Part shown: positions 7,770 to 17,271 of the stretch, in pieces
Numbering within the stretch: position 1 is the stretch's first letter
Layout of the letters: the number at the start of each line of letters is the position of its first letter
Assembly: GCA_964383365.1 (NCBI GenBank)
Contig: CAYLHF010000013.1
Span: 16,571-80,570 of the forward strand
DNA length: 64,000 bases
Direction: 5' to 3'
Source: CAYLHF01 sp964383365
GTDB lineage: Bacteria; Bacteroidota; Rhodothermia; Rhodothermales; UBA10348
The notes under the pieces: model-generated
Databases searched by the model: none
What the model saw: the letters and a program-made list of their open reading frames with translations, nothing else
Told to the model about the DNA's origin: nothing
Made by a program: the position numbers and the translations under genes

Positions 7770-10739
7770 TTATCGGATCAGCATGACTTTCCGGGTTTCT
7801 CTAAATGTTGTTCCTGATACCGAAATCAGATAGAGACCGCTACTCCACGTCGATCCGTCGATTGAAAAATGGTGGGGTTGACTCGGAGACAGGGGGCCAT
7901 CGAACAGGTTCGCAACACGACGCCCGAGCAGGTTGAACACTTCTATCCTGACGTGGTCCGTCTTTGGAATTGACAACTCGAATTGAGTCCTGTTGGTGAA
8001 TGGATTCGGAAATACACCCGAGAGTTCAAACTCCTCAGGCAAAACACGGTCTTCCGAAGCGGTATGTATGGTACTCGCGTCGAGTATCCACAGTTCGGAG
8101 CCAGATATTCCGTCATCCATTCTGAAAAAAAGCTGATTTCCGAATGAACCGAGCAGACCCGGAAATGAACTTTCGATTCCTGCTACGCCATCAACGACAA
8201 GGACCGTTCCTTCCGGGGTTCCATCGGACGTCCAGATTTCACGCCCCGAGAAACCATTTCCAGCTGTAAAAAACAGACGCTTTCCGACCGTCATCAGGTC
8301 TCCCAATGGTTCCCCTGTGCTGGCGGAGATATCTCGAACCAGTACAGTGCCATCCGACGTTCCATCGCTTTTCCACAATTCCCGATCTCCAGCTGCATCT
8401 TCGGCCGTAAAAAACAGAGTGGAGTCAAGGGGGGTGAACCAGGGTGTCTGGAAAGCCGGGGCACTCGATATCGGAGCTACAAACTGCGTTCCTGACTCCG
8501 TCCCATCGGATACCCAGAGTTCGAGTCCAGAGCCCCCAAAACCAGCCTGGAAGAACAGATGGTCTCCCACTCTTGTCAACCATGAGTAGGTTCCGCTCGC
8601 TCTCCCCGAAGCCAGATCCGTGACCAGATGCGTGCCCGCTTCCGATCCATCGCTCACGTAGAGCTCATATCCGTTTGTCCCGTCGTTGGCGCAGAAGTAG
8701 ATCTGATCATCGAACGGGGTCAACCAGAGCAAATCGGATCCTAATCTGCCCGGACGGATATCCTTGACCAGCGCTGTTCCGGATTCGCTGCCGTCACTTT
8801 TCCAGAGTTCAAAACCGGATTCACCATCGGTGGCGGCAAAATAAAGTGTGTCCTGTACGGGCGTAAATCCGAATAATCCAGATCCCAACGGACCCGTCAT
8901 TATATCCCGAACCAGTGTCGTGCCGGCCTCCGTACCATCGCTTTTCCACAATTCCAGACCGGTCAGGCCATCGCGCGCAGCGAACAAGAGCGTACCGGAT
9001 ACATCGGTCAGCCAGAAGGCGTCCGAGCCGGCCGTTGAAGGCCGAATATCCTTGACCTGAGCCGTACCGGCAGACGTTCCGTCGGTCTTCCATAATTCTC
9101 TACCGGAAATCCCGTCGTCTGCGATGAAAAAGGCAACGTCGCCGGATACGGTTATGTCGCTGGGATTCGATCCAGCAGCACCGGATCTGATATCGGTCAC
9201 AAGCGTGGTACCACCGCGAGTTCCGTCTGTGATCCAGAGTTCGCGTCCGTGTTTGTTGTCGCTGGCGGCAAAGAGGTGGATGTTTCCGAGTGTGACAAAC
9301 TCTCCGGGATCGGAACTCAATGATCCAATTTCCAGATCCAGAAGGAGAACGGTTCCCGAGGACGTGCCATCGCTCGTCCACGGCTCCCGTCCACGTATTC
9401 CGTCTGTAGCGCTGAAATACAGGCGACCATTCACGGAAGAAATCTCATCCGGACTCGCATCCCGTTCACCGGAATTAATATCGGCTACGAGTCGGGTTCC
9501 CGACTCCGTTCCGTCGCTTCTCCACAATTCCCTGCCATCTGTACCGTCGTTGGCGTGGAAGTACACGAAACCATCCATCGAAACAAGACCGGAGACATCC
9601 GAATTGCCAGAATCGTTTATCCTGGTTACGAGTCGCGTGCCGGATTCCTCGCCATTTGAAGTCCAGAGCTCACGCCCGCTGGTACTGTCTACCGCGGTGT
9701 AAAATAATTCAGGGCCGACGGCGACAATCTCTCGTGGAGAAGCACTGCCCGTCGCCAGCGCATCAAGAACGAGCTTGGTGCCATCGGCCGTCCCGTCGCT
9801 CTTCCACAATTCCGTGCCCGTCTGACCATCGTTTGCTGCGAAATACAGCATGTCGCCGATCGGCTCGAGCAATAAGGGATTCGATCCGACGGATCCGGGA
9901 CGGATGTCGAGAATCATCCGCGTTCCGGCAGACTGACCGTCGCTCCTCCAGAGTTCTCGTTCATGCACACCATCGTCGGCCGTGAAGAATAGGGTGTCCG
10001 CAATGGCGACGAGGTTTGCCGGATTCGAACCGAGAGGACCCGGGCGAATATCACTCACCAAAACGGTCCCCTGTTCCGATCCGTCTGTCTTCCAGAGTTC
10101 AGGTCCCGATATCCCGTCGTTGGCCAGAAAGAACAGGGTATCTCCGACAACCGTTAACCGCTGGGGAAACGATCCGAGAAACCCCGTTCGAATCTCCCTG
10201 ACAATATGCGTACCGGATTCTGTTCCGTCACTTTTCCAGAGTTCGGGTCCCGCGGAACCGTCATCAGCTACGAAATACAGGGTATCCCTGAATACAACCG
10301 CGTCCGAGATATTGCTTGACGAGGCTCCGGAGGATATATCCCGGACCAATCGAGTGTTAGTGTCGGATCCGTCCGAAATCCATAGCTCCCTTCCTGATTG
10401 ACCGTCGTCTGCCACGAAAAAAAGCCGGTCTCCGGTCGATGTCAGGTGTCGCGGGTCAGAGCCGAACGATCCGGGCCTGATATCCCTGACCAGATGCGTA
10501 CCTGCCCCCGAGGCGTCCGTCAACCAAAGCTCGCGCCCTGTCGACGAGGCCAGATTGGCAACAAAAAACACCCCTCTGTTCGATGCCGTAAACGAACCCG
10601 GGGAAGATCCTCGGCCCGTTTCATTAATGTCCCGAACCAGAAACTGTGCGGAGACATCCGCACCCGGGCAACTGCACACAATGAGCGCAGCCGTCGTTAA
10701 CAGACGAGAAAGACGCTTGAAAAAACCATTCAATATCAT
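7770..10739 (-). CDS. Secreted ELWxSDG-repeat protein with C-terminal sorting domain
   Basis: The 989-residue protein has a signal peptide (LLTTAALIVCSCPGADVSAQ) and about 17 repeats of 46-48 residues. Each follows the pattern GRELWKSDGT...GTxLVxDIRPG...LFFxADDG. Repeats of this kind form propeller-like beta structures on cell surfaces. The last ~85 residues (from LPEEFELSGVFPNPF to TRKVMLIR) match type IX secretion sorting tails, so export to the surface is expected. The repeats are diverged at DNA level. The gene precedes no obvious partner. Ligand and function are unknown; adhesion or substrate binding would be typical guesses. Confidence 0.88.
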   Translation of the reverse strand: MILNGFFKRLSRLLTTAALIVCSCPGADVSAQFLVRDINETGRGSSPGSFTASNRGVFFVANLASSTGRELWLTDASGAGTHLVRDIRPGSFGSDPRHLTSTGDRLFFVADDGQSGRELWISDGSDTNTRLVRDISSGASSSNISDAVVFRDTLYFVADDGSAGPELWKSDGTESGTHIVREIRTGFLGSFPQRLTVVGDTLFFLANDGISGPELWKTDGSEQGTVLVSDIRPGPLGSNPANLVAIADTLFFTADDGVHERELWRSDGQSAGTRMILDIRPGSVGSNPLLLEPIGDMLYFAANDGQTGTELWKSDGTADGTKLVLDALATGSASPREIVAVGPELFYTAVDSTSGRELWTSNGEESGTRLVTRINDSGNSDVSGLVSMDGFVYFHANDGTDGRELWRSDGTESGTRLVADINSGERDASPDEISSVNGRLYFSATDGIRGREPWTSDGTSSGTVLLLDLEIGSLSSDPGEFVTLGNIHLFAASDNKHGRELWITDGTRGGTTLVTDIRSGAAGSNPSDITVSGDVAFFIADDGISGRELWKTDGTSAGTAQVKDIRPSTAGSDAFWLTDVSGTLLFAARDGLTGLELWKSDGTEAGTTLVRDIMTGPLGSGLFGFTPVQDTLYFAATDGESGFELWKSDGSESGTALVKDIRPGRLGSDLLWLTPFDDQIYFCANDGTNGYELYVSDGSEAGTHLVTDLASGRASGTYSWLTRVGDHLFFQAGFGGSGLELWVSDGTESGTQFVAPISSAPAFQTPWFTPLDSTLFFTAEDAAGDRELWKSDGTSDGTVLVRDISASTGEPLGDLMTVGKRLFFTAGNGFSGREIWTSDGTPEGTVLVVDGVAGIESSFPGLLGSFGNQLFFRMDDGISGSELWILDASTIHTASEDRVLPEEFELSGVFPNPFTNRTQFELSIPKTDHVRIEVFNLLGRRVANLFDGPLSPSQPHHFSIDGSTWSSGLYLISVSGTTFRETRKVMLIR

Positions 10740-10855
10740 TTCAGCCGGCTGGAAAGTCGTGACGGATCCGAAAAGTGAATCTAGGTCACGCTCGCCCTCA
10801 ATGGGAAGTCACTTCTGATTGCCGCATACAGGGTGATCTCAACACGTCGTAGCGC

Positions 10856-12199
10856 CTATTTGAACCGAAGAGTGATAGTCGTGAAGTCGCTCGGATTCGA
10901 CCGGACAGACATCGTCCCTCCGTGCTGCCTCATGATCTGCCGGGATAAGCTGAGTCCGATGCCGGATCCCTGCGGCTTCGTGGTGAAAAATGGAACGAAT
11001 ATTTTCTCCATGGCTTCGGGTTCGATACCGGGACCGTTATCCGTAACCCTGATGACCGTTTTTCCCCGTGGGTCAATCAACGCCTGCAGCGACAGGCGGG
11101 GATCGTCCCTGCCCGAAAGCGATTGAATGGCATTTTTAACAACATTGATCAGTACTTGCTCGATCAATTCCGGATCGGCTGTCAGGGCCAATCCTGGAGG
11201 GTCAATGACGATGTCCAGATGAATCTGCATCGATGATATCTCGGACGAAAATAGCTCCACCACTCCATCTACCAGATCCTGAACAGGAAAAATCTTCAGA
11301 TCGGGTCGTGGAATTCTGGTCAGGCTCCTGTAAGCCTGGACGAATCTGAGGAGGCCCTGACTTCGCCGTTCAATGGTCTGAACGGCGCTCTGAACATCAT
11401 CTATAATCTCCACCGATGGTTCGTCCTCAATTTGAACGTCCCCATCCAGAAGAGCGGCGGCCGTTCCTGCCAGAGAGGCGATCGGTGTTATGGAGTTCAT
11501 GATCTCATGGGTGAGTACACGTGTCAGCTTCTGCCATGCCTCGATCTCGCGCTCTTCGAGTTCCGATTGTATGTCCTGAACGGAAACAAGCCGGTACATT
11601 CTCTCTGCCAGTCTGAACTCCGTTCCAAACAAGACGAGTTCGAACAGTTCTTCATCGATGACAACCTTGACGATGGACCGCGTACCGGACTTCATTCGAA
11701 GTAGTGCATCGACAAGTGCCGGGCTGAATGAATCCAGTGCGCGTACATTTTTAAGATGGTGTACCCTGAACAGTCGTTTTGCTGCGTTGTTGATAAGACC
11801 GATTTCTCCGTCCGCCTGAAATGTCAGGAGTCCGATCCCGACATGCTGCATGACCGTCTGTAGAAACCGGTGGTGAATTTCTGTTTCTTCTCGAGCGGCC
11901 TTGAAATCATCCATAACCTCCGTGAAAGCCGTACCAAGTTCCGCGAACGACTTCCCTCTACCGTGCGCAGAGAATGACTGCGAAAAATCGGAATACTGGA
12001 CCGATCTCAGAAAGCGACTTACGTCCCTGTTGGTCTTGTCTACATAGCGGATGAGTGATCCGATCTGGACGGCGGTGAGTCCGATCAATACCGCTGCGGA
12101 AACGTATGATTCCGAGTAGTTGTAGAGCGTGATGGTACCAATCACGACCGCCGCTATCAGACAGACGCGGACCACGATCTGGATTCTGAAATTTTGCAT
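10856..12199 (-). CDS. NtrY-type membrane sensor histidine kinase
   Basis: The 447-residue kinase has two adjacent N-terminal transmembrane helices (about 8-27 and 32-52) with almost no periplasmic loop. A linker and a PAS-like region (about 105-215) follow, then the H-box LTHEIMNSITP with His231, and an ATPase domain with N, G1 and G2 boxes (NVVKNAIQSL, DNGPGIE, GSGIGLSL). The lack of an outer sensor loop suggests it senses the membrane or an internal cue. It lies 31 bp downstream of an NtrC-type regulator gene on the same strand, and the two should be a cognate pair. It probably controls the divergent efflux genes. Confidence 0.92.
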   Translation of the reverse strand: MQNFRIQIVVRVCLIAAVVIGTITLYNYSESYVSAAVLIGLTAVQIGSLIRYVDKTNRDVSRFLRSVQYSDFSQSFSAHGRGKSFAELGTAFTEVMDDFKAAREETEIHHRFLQTVMQHVGIGLLTFQADGEIGLINNAAKRLFRVHHLKNVRALDSFSPALVDALLRMKSGTRSIVKVVIDEELFELVLFGTEFRLAERMYRLVSVQDIQSELEEREIEAWQKLTRVLTHEIMNSITPIASLAGTAAALLDGDVQIEDEPSVEIIDDVQSAVQTIERRSQGLLRFVQAYRSLTRIPRPDLKIFPVQDLVDGVVELFSSEISSMQIHLDIVIDPPGLALTADPELIEQVLINVVKNAIQSLSGRDDPRLSLQALIDPRGKTVIRVTDNGPGIEPEAMEKIFVPFFTTKPQGSGIGLSLSRQIMRQHGGTMSVRSNPSDFTTITLRFK

Positions 12200-12230
12200 A
12201 TCCGCCTACGCTATCACCCTCGGAATATAT

Positions 12231-13625
12231 TCAAATTCCGTACTTCTCCAGACGTCGATAAAGGGATGCCCTCGTCAGACCGAGTTCGTCCGCAGCACGC
12301 GAAATGTTGCTATCATGTTTGTCGATGGCTTTTCGAATGACCATTTTTTCTACATCTTCGAGATTGTAGTTGGCGAATACAAGACCATCTTTATCGGTAC
12401 CGTTACGAGCCGCAAAGAAGAAATCTTCCGGCTGTAAAATGGTCGCGTCCGTCATGATGATGGCACGCTCGACCATATGTTCGAGCTCCCTCACGTTGCC
12501 AGGCCACGTATATTTTTCAAGTTTCGATATGGCGGCTGCGCTGATACCGGTTATCGGGTAGTTGTATTTCTTTGAATACAGCTGCAAAAAATGATGGGCC
12601 AATCCGTGTATATCTTCTTTTCGATCTCGTAGAGGCGGAAGATGTATTTCGACCGTGTTGATGCGGTAGAGTAAATCCTGTCTGAAATCACCGGAATGAA
12701 CAACTTCCTGGATAGGCCTGTTCGTAGCGCAAATGAGTCGAATATCGAATCGCCTGGGCCTGTTTGATCCGACCCGCGTGACTTCACGCCGTTGCAGGAC
12801 GGTCAGCAATTTTGCCTGAAGCGGAAGCGACAGATTGCCTATCTCATCAAGGAAGAGCGTCCCGCCCGAGGCGATTTCGAAACGCCCTGCACGGTCTTCT
12901 CGCGCGTCTGTAAACGCCCCCTTCACGTGCCCGAACAACTCACTCTCGAAAAGCGATTCGGAAATCGATCCCATATCGACACTTACAAACACACCGTCTG
13001 GTCTATTCGAGTGTCTATGAAGGGCCCTCGCCACGAGCTCTTTCCCGGTACCATTCTCTCCCAGTACGAGTACATTTGCATCCGTTCCCGCTACTTTGTT
13101 GATCTGCGTATAAACACGCTGTATCGATGCTGAATCTCCGATCATATTTCTGTACCGCCGGGCAAGATCAGTTCCCAATTGTCTCGACTGGTCCTTTAGG
13201 GTCTTTACCTCCGTCCGGGAGCGACTGAGATTCAATGCTGCCGAAAGCGTAGCGATCAATTTTTCGTTCTGCCACGGCTTCAGAACGAAATTAGAGGCGC
13301 CGGCTTTTATCGCACGGACTGCCATCTCGATATCTCCGAAGGCAGTGATCAGAACGACAACCGCAGATGGGTCTAGCTCCAGGATGCGATCCAGCCAGAC
13401 GAACCCCTCCCGCCCGCTACTCACGTCTCGGGTAAAATTCATGTCCAGAAGGACCACGTCATATTTTTCATTCTGCAACAGGGACGGAATTTTCTCCGGG
13501 CGCTTTTCCGTATGAACGATTCGGGCGTGCTTTTTCAGAAGGAGTCGCGCCGCCTGTAACACATCTTCATCGTCATCGACGATCAGTATTCGTCCCAGTG
13601 CAAGACGTTCTATGTCGCTATTCAT
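12231..13625 (-). CDS. Sigma-54-dependent NtrC-family response regulator
   Basis: The 464-residue activator has three domains. A receiver carries the phospho-acceptor Asp61 (VVLLDMNF). A central AAA+ sigma-54-interaction domain has Walker A GENGTGKE at 189-196, and a GAFTDA loop (236-241) stands where GAFTGA is usual. A Fis-type helix-turn-helix is at the end (NISRAADELGLTRASLYRRL). It is co-directional with the kinase gene downstream. A palindrome and a sigma-54-like promoter lie in the divergent gap upstream, so it likely activates the adaptor/ATPase operon. The target is inferred from position. Confidence 0.94.
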   Translation of the reverse strand: MNSDIERLALGRILIVDDDEDVLQAARLLLKKHARIVHTEKRPEKIPSLLQNEKYDVVLLDMNFTRDVSSGREGFVWLDRILELDPSAVVVLITAFGDIEMAVRAIKAGASNFVLKPWQNEKLIATLSAALNLSRSRTEVKTLKDQSRQLGTDLARRYRNMIGDSASIQRVYTQINKVAGTDANVLVLGENGTGKELVARALHRHSNRPDGVFVSVDMGSISESLFESELFGHVKGAFTDAREDRAGRFEIASGGTLFLDEIGNLSLPLQAKLLTVLQRREVTRVGSNRPRRFDIRLICATNRPIQEVVHSGDFRQDLLYRINTVEIHLPPLRDRKEDIHGLAHHFLQLYSKKYNYPITGISAAAISKLEKYTWPGNVRELEHMVERAIIMTDATILQPEDFFFAARNGTDKDGLVFANYNLEDVEKMVIRKAIDKHDSNISRAADELGLTRASLYRRLEKYGI

Positions 13626-13763
13626 AAGTGATTATGGTCGAGATTCAATGATCTGTTCGAGCCGTCCATTTTGTTCGAAATGACGTAGTAGTTTCGTACT
13701 GTGCAACATTCTGGAGAATCTGCCGTGAAGTCAGTTCGATTCGTATGGTAACTCTATTTTACG

Positions 13764-13787
13764 ATAGTGTCCGATTTCGAACACTAT
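13764..13787. promoter_or_regulatory. 24-bp palindrome, candidate enhancer site for the NtrC-type regulator
   Basis: Perfect 7-bp arms ATAGTGT and ACACTAT flank a 10-bp spacer that is itself nearly symmetric (CCGATTTCGA). The site lies about 80-100 bp upstream of the sigma-54-like promoter, the usual distance for an enhancer. Two further TGTTCGA half-sites occur at 13654-13660 and 13672-13678. Binding by the divergent regulator is inferred. Confidence 0.6.
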
Positions 13788-13867
13788 CTGTGCCATACGT
13801 GGACAGACGCGTTCCGTTGCGATGTCGGAGTACGCGCATGGGAATAGACTGAACAGCACCAATATTC

Positions 13868-13883
13868 TGGCACCAAACTTGTT
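13868..13883 (+). promoter_or_regulatory. Sigma-54-like promoter (-24/-12) for the adaptor/ATPase operon
   Basis: The sequence TGGCACCAAACTTGTT matches the -24/-12 consensus TGGCAC-N5-TTGC except for T in place of the last C, with correct spacing. It points toward the adaptor gene, whose first possible ATG is at 13940. The 13626-13939 gap holds only this promoter, the palindrome and half-sites; no small gene was seen. Confidence 0.6.
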
Positions 13884-13939
13884 GAGCACACGCTACGGTA
13901 TGCCGACCACCCGGGCCGGAAATTAGTCAATCACTGCTA

Positions 13940-15298
13940 ATGTCAGTATCTGAACCAAAATCTCCATCTTCGATAGACGCCCTTCTGGCACCACGAGGGA
14001 GCACGCCCGTCCCGGATTCAGGCAGTCGAGGTGGTGGAGAGGGAATGGATCGAAAAATCGAGAAGGTATTCTGGACCCGTTCCCGAATCGGGATGGCGGT
14101 CGGAATTATTGCCTTCATCGCACTGATTGCATGGGGATTTTCGACCACGCTCGGTGGTCGGAAGTTGAATGTCGACAGGGAGCGACTCACTGTTTCGGAC
14201 GTCGCCTTTGCACCGTTTCAGGAAATGATATCGGGAACAGGTAACGTATTACCCCGAACGATCGTATTTCTCGATGCCATAGAGGGAGGCAGAATAGAAG
14301 AAATCTATCTGCTTGAGGGCGAGACGGTCACGAAAGACCAACCCATTCTACGCCTGTCCAACTCGACGCTTCAATTGAGTCTTCTCAACACCGAGACGCA
14401 GCGAATCGAGCAGATCAACCGCCTCGAACAGACTCGATTCCAGGTCGAACAGAATAATCTGAATCTGCGCCAGCAGCTCACGGATATGGATTATAACATT
14501 CGTCGGCTGAAGCGAGATTTTGACCGGAATCAGACGCTTTACGATCGGCATCTGATTTCGGCCCAGGAGTATGAGCGTACAAAGGACGAGTACGACTATT
14601 ATGTCCGACGTCGGGATCTCACAACCCAGTCGTACCACGCCGACTCGCTTCGTCAGACGGCCCAAATCCGCCAGATGGAAGATGCCGTTGGACGCATGGA
14701 ATCGAATTTTGAAGTCGTTCAGGAACGACTCGCCAATCTGACCATTCGTGCGCCCGTAGACGGAATCGTGTCTCAGCTCAATGCGGAGTTAGGCGAACTT
14801 AAAACTGCTGGCTTCCGCTTTGGACAGGTGGACAAACTCGATGGGGTCAAGGTTCGTGCAGGCATCGACGAATTTCATATCAGTCGAGTCCGACGAGGTC
14901 AGAAGGCGATTACCCTGCCCATTGCGGGAAAGGAGTACGCGATGATTGTTCGGCGCGTCTTCCCTGAAGTCGTGAATGGACGCTTCGAAGTAGATCTGGA
15001 CTTTGTCGGAGAAACACCACCGGGCATTCGCCGGGGACAGACCGTTCGATTCAAACTTGAGATGAGCGACCCGGAAGAAACGGTAGTCGTACCTCTGGGA
15101 GGATTCTATCAAACCACCGGGGGAAATTGGATATACGTCGTGGACGCGTCAGGGAATTTTGCCGAAAAGAGATTAATCCGGTTGGGACGCAAGAACTTAC
15201 AGGTTTATGAGGTCCTCGATGGGCTGTCTCAGGGAGAACGCGTCGTAACCTCCTCCTACGACACGTTTAACGAGGCAGACAGACTGGTTTTCAAATAA
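13940..15298 (+). CDS. Periplasmic adaptor (HlyD/MacA-type) of an ABC efflux system
   Basis: This membrane-fusion protein is of MacA/RND-adaptor type. A short cytoplasmic N-terminus is followed by one transmembrane helix (IGMAVGIIAFIALIAWGF), a lipoyl/barrel-sandwich region (AIEGGRIEEIYLLEGETV), a long Gln/Arg-rich coiled-coil hairpin, the second lipoyl half (IRAPVDGIVSQL) and a beta-barrel. ATG at 13940 gives 452 residues and a leader of about 45 nt from the predicted promoter. ATG at 14045 gives the family-typical MDRKIEKVFW start with a GGAGAGGGA site before it, so the start is undecided. The ATPase follows 33 bp later. Confidence 0.92.
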   Translation: MSVSEPKSPSSIDALLAPRGSTPVPDSGSRGGGEGMDRKIEKVFWTRSRIGMAVGIIAFIALIAWGFSTTLGGRKLNVDRERLTVSDVAFAPFQEMISGTGNVLPRTIVFLDAIEGGRIEEIYLLEGETVTKDQPILRLSNSTLQLSLLNTETQRIEQINRLEQTRFQVEQNNLNLRQQLTDMDYNIRRLKRDFDRNQTLYDRHLISAQEYERTKDEYDYYVRRRDLTTQSYHADSLRQTAQIRQMEDAVGRMESNFEVVQERLANLTIRAPVDGIVSQLNAELGELKTAGFRFGQVDKLDGVKVRAGIDEFHISRVRRGQKAITLPIAGKEYAMIVRRVFPEVVNGRFEVDLDFVGETPPGIRRGQTVRFKLEMSDPEETVVVPLGGFYQTTGGNWIYVVDASGNFAEKRLIRLGRKNLQVYEVLDGLSQGERVVTSSYDTFNEADRLVFK

Positions 15299-15331
15299 AC
15301 AATTCGTCACAAACACTTTACGGATCCAATC

Positions 15332-16030
15332 ATGATCAGAACTGTCAACCTTAAAAAATCCTACGTCACGGAAGAGGTAGAAACCACTGCACTGAACAAC
15401 GTCACCTTCGAGATTAAAGAGGGTGAATTTGTCTCGATTATGGGACCGTCGGGTTGTGGTAAGTCGACGCTGCTGAATATTGTCGGTCTCCTCGACAATC
15501 CTACAGACGGAGAGTTTTTCTTTATGGAACAGGAGATTTCCGGACTGAATGAGCGTCAGCGGGCTCAACTCAGAAAAGGAAATATTGGCTTTGTTTTTCA
15601 GAGTTTTAATCTGATCGACGAGTTGACCGTCTATGAAAATGTGGAACTGCCTCTGCTCTATCTGGGAATGGCGACTGACGAGAGGAAGGCTCGCGTAAAT
15701 GCTGCTCTCGAGTCAGTTCAAATCGTTCATCGTCAGTCGCACTTCCCTCAGCAACTGTCCGGTGGACAGCAGCAGCGGGTTGCGATTGCGCGGGCGGTGG
15801 TTGCCGGTCCCAAACTCATACTTGCGGATGAGCCGACCGGTAATCTCGATTCGACACACGGCGAAGAGGTCATGAACCTGCTGAGCAAGATGAACGAGGC
15901 AGGCACGACCATCGTGATGGTCACACACTCGCCTGCTGACGCCGAATACAGCCATCGGGTCATTCATCTATTCGACGGTCATATCGTGACGGAAAATTTC
16001 ATCCAGAGCCACTATATCCACGCCGACTGA
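15332..16030 (+). CDS. ABC transporter ATPase (MacB/LolD-like)
   Basis: This is a 232-residue nucleotide-binding subunit with Walker A GPSGCGKST, signature LSGGQQQRV, Walker B LILADEPTGNLD and a His switch in VTHSP. All key residues are intact. The sequence type is that of MacB/LolD ATPases, which power FtsX-like permeases for export or lipoprotein release. It is paired with the adaptor upstream, but no permease follows. The nearest such permeases are at 26000-28405 and 29161-31578. Confidence 0.95.
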   Translation: MIRTVNLKKSYVTEEVETTALNNVTFEIKEGEFVSIMGPSGCGKSTLLNIVGLLDNPTDGEFFFMEQEISGLNERQRAQLRKGNIGFVFQSFNLIDELTVYENVELPLLYLGMATDERKARVNAALESVQIVHRQSHFPQQLSGGQQQRVAIARAVVAGPKLILADEPTGNLDSTHGEEVMNLLSKMNEAGTTIVMVTHSPADAEYSHRVIHLFDGHIVTENFIQSHYIHAD

Positions 16031-16054
16031 CAGAACCTCGTCTCCACGATAGAT

Positions 16055-16324
16055 ATGAACGAAATTTGCATTCACGTCCCTTCGTTGCAGCCCGACCAGA
16101 CGGTGGAAGTCGAAGTCACCGTCAACGGGGAGAAGAAGTTGACGAATTACCGGGTTGAATCGTTCGACTGGACGATGGGAGGACGTGATCCGGAGAGAAG
16201 GATTGAGCGTCTTCGATCCCTCATTGAATCGTATGACGACGCCTGGGAACTGGTTCAGATCGGTGTTCCAGATAGAGATCTGGTTCCGGTCATGTTTCGC
16301 AGACATATTCGGAAGACGGCCTGA
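16055..16324 (+). CDS. Small hypothetical protein in the efflux operon
   Basis: The 89-residue soluble protein begins 24 bp after the ATPase gene. It has a beta-rich first half (VEVEVTVNGEKKLTNYRVE) and a helical, Arg-rich second half (ERRIERLRSLIESYDDAWEL), with no signal peptide. The family is not recognised. Its position before a hairpin at 16382-16412 suggests it is the last gene of the sigma-54-controlled unit. No function is proposed. Confidence 0.6.
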   Translation: MNEICIHVPSLQPDQTVEVEVTVNGEKKLTNYRVESFDWTMGGRDPERRIERLRSLIESYDDAWELVQIGVPDRDLVPVMFRRHIRKTA

Positions 16325-16381
16325 CCGGTAGCACTACGGTTCTATTTCCAGTGGGGAAACCGTTCATAGGGAGGGTCAGTA

Positions 16382-16412
16382 GACGGCATTCGGCCAGAGG
16401 TCGGATGCCGTC
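16382..16412 (+). terminator. 14-bp hairpin, likely end of the adaptor/ATPase operon
   Basis: The arms at 16382-16395 and 16399-16412 pair over 14 bp around a 3-nt loop, allowing two G-T pairs. Only a short CCCTTTATA follows rather than a full T-run, so strong termination is not certain. Confidence 0.5.
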
Positions 16413-16440
16413 CCTTTATATGCAATTTCAGGTTATTACG

Positions 16441-17262
16441 ATGACAATAGTGGGTACCCGTTCTCTTTTCCATCGGTGCAATATATGCGAGCTTCTGGCA
16501 GGCTTGCTGTTTTTCCTCGCCCTGACGGGTGAGGCCTCAGCCCGGCAGTCCGGGACACCGACCCGAATCGTAGTACGCGCCGTAGCGAATGATGCGAAAT
16601 TGATCGGATCCGGAGTAGGAGGAGCCCACATCATCATAAAGAACTCGCTCACCGGCGATGTTCTGGCCGAAGGTGTACAGAAGGGAAGTACCGGGGACAC
16701 GCAAAAAATTATCGTTCAACCCAGACCCAGACACGGACAGATATTTGATACGGACGGTTCCGCTCAGTTCGAAACCACATTGAATCTAAGAGAACCGACC
16801 ATGGTCGATATCACCGCATTTGGCCCCCTTGGCACTCCGGAATCCACCGTCAGCAGCACCAAAAAAATGCTACTGGTCCCCGGACGAAATATCGCCGGAG
16901 AGGGTGTTATCATTGAACTCAATGGATTCACGGTAGAATGGTTGGGAGGAGATTTCCGCACAGACATTACTGCGACGTCACGAATACCTGTGGCGGTAAA
17001 GGTAACGATGCTATGCGGCTGTCCCACGAAACCGGGCGGACTCTGGGACAGTGGAGACATCGACGTGATAGCAAGAATTACGCAGCGTCACCGACCTGTT
17101 CAGGAGGTCTCTCTCAACTATTCCGGATCTCCCAGTATTTACGAGGGCTCGCTCTCGGCTCCGACGTCCGGAAATTATATGATTGAAATTCTGGCAATGG
17201 ATGACGCCCATGGAAATTACGGTCGCCTCCGGCGTAGTATTGCAGTGGTCAATCGTCCATAA
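16441..17262 (+). CDS. Secreted hypothetical protein with beta-sandwich-like C-terminus
   Basis: The 273-residue protein has a signal peptide ending near EASARQ. The mature part is beta-rich, with a carboxypeptidase-like or Ig-like feel (VVRAVANDAKLIGSGVGGAH, SAQFETTLNL, PTSGNYMIEILAMDD) and a CGCPTKPGG segment that could bind metal or form a disulfide. No firm family was recognised. ATG at 16441, just after the hairpin at 16382-16412, gives the signal peptide. The next gene starts 9 bp after its stop. Confidence 0.6.
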   Translation: MTIVGTRSLFHRCNICELLAGLLFFLALTGEASARQSGTPTRIVVRAVANDAKLIGSGVGGAHIIIKNSLTGDVLAEGVQKGSTGDTQKIIVQPRPRHGQIFDTDGSAQFETTLNLREPTMVDITAFGPLGTPESTVSSTKKMLLVPGRNIAGEGVIIELNGFTVEWLGGDFRTDITATSRIPVAVKVTMLCGCPTKPGGLWDSGDIDVIARITQRHRPVQEVSLNYSGSPSIYEGSLSAPTSGNYMIEILAMDDAHGNYGRLRRSIAVVNRP

Positions 17263-17271
17263 TCCAGCCCG

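Noticed and set aside
8317..10401. Long plus-strand open frames opposite the ELWxSDG protein
   Set aside because: They follow the repeat unit in antisense and lack any recognisable protein features; the minus-strand frame is complete and secreted.
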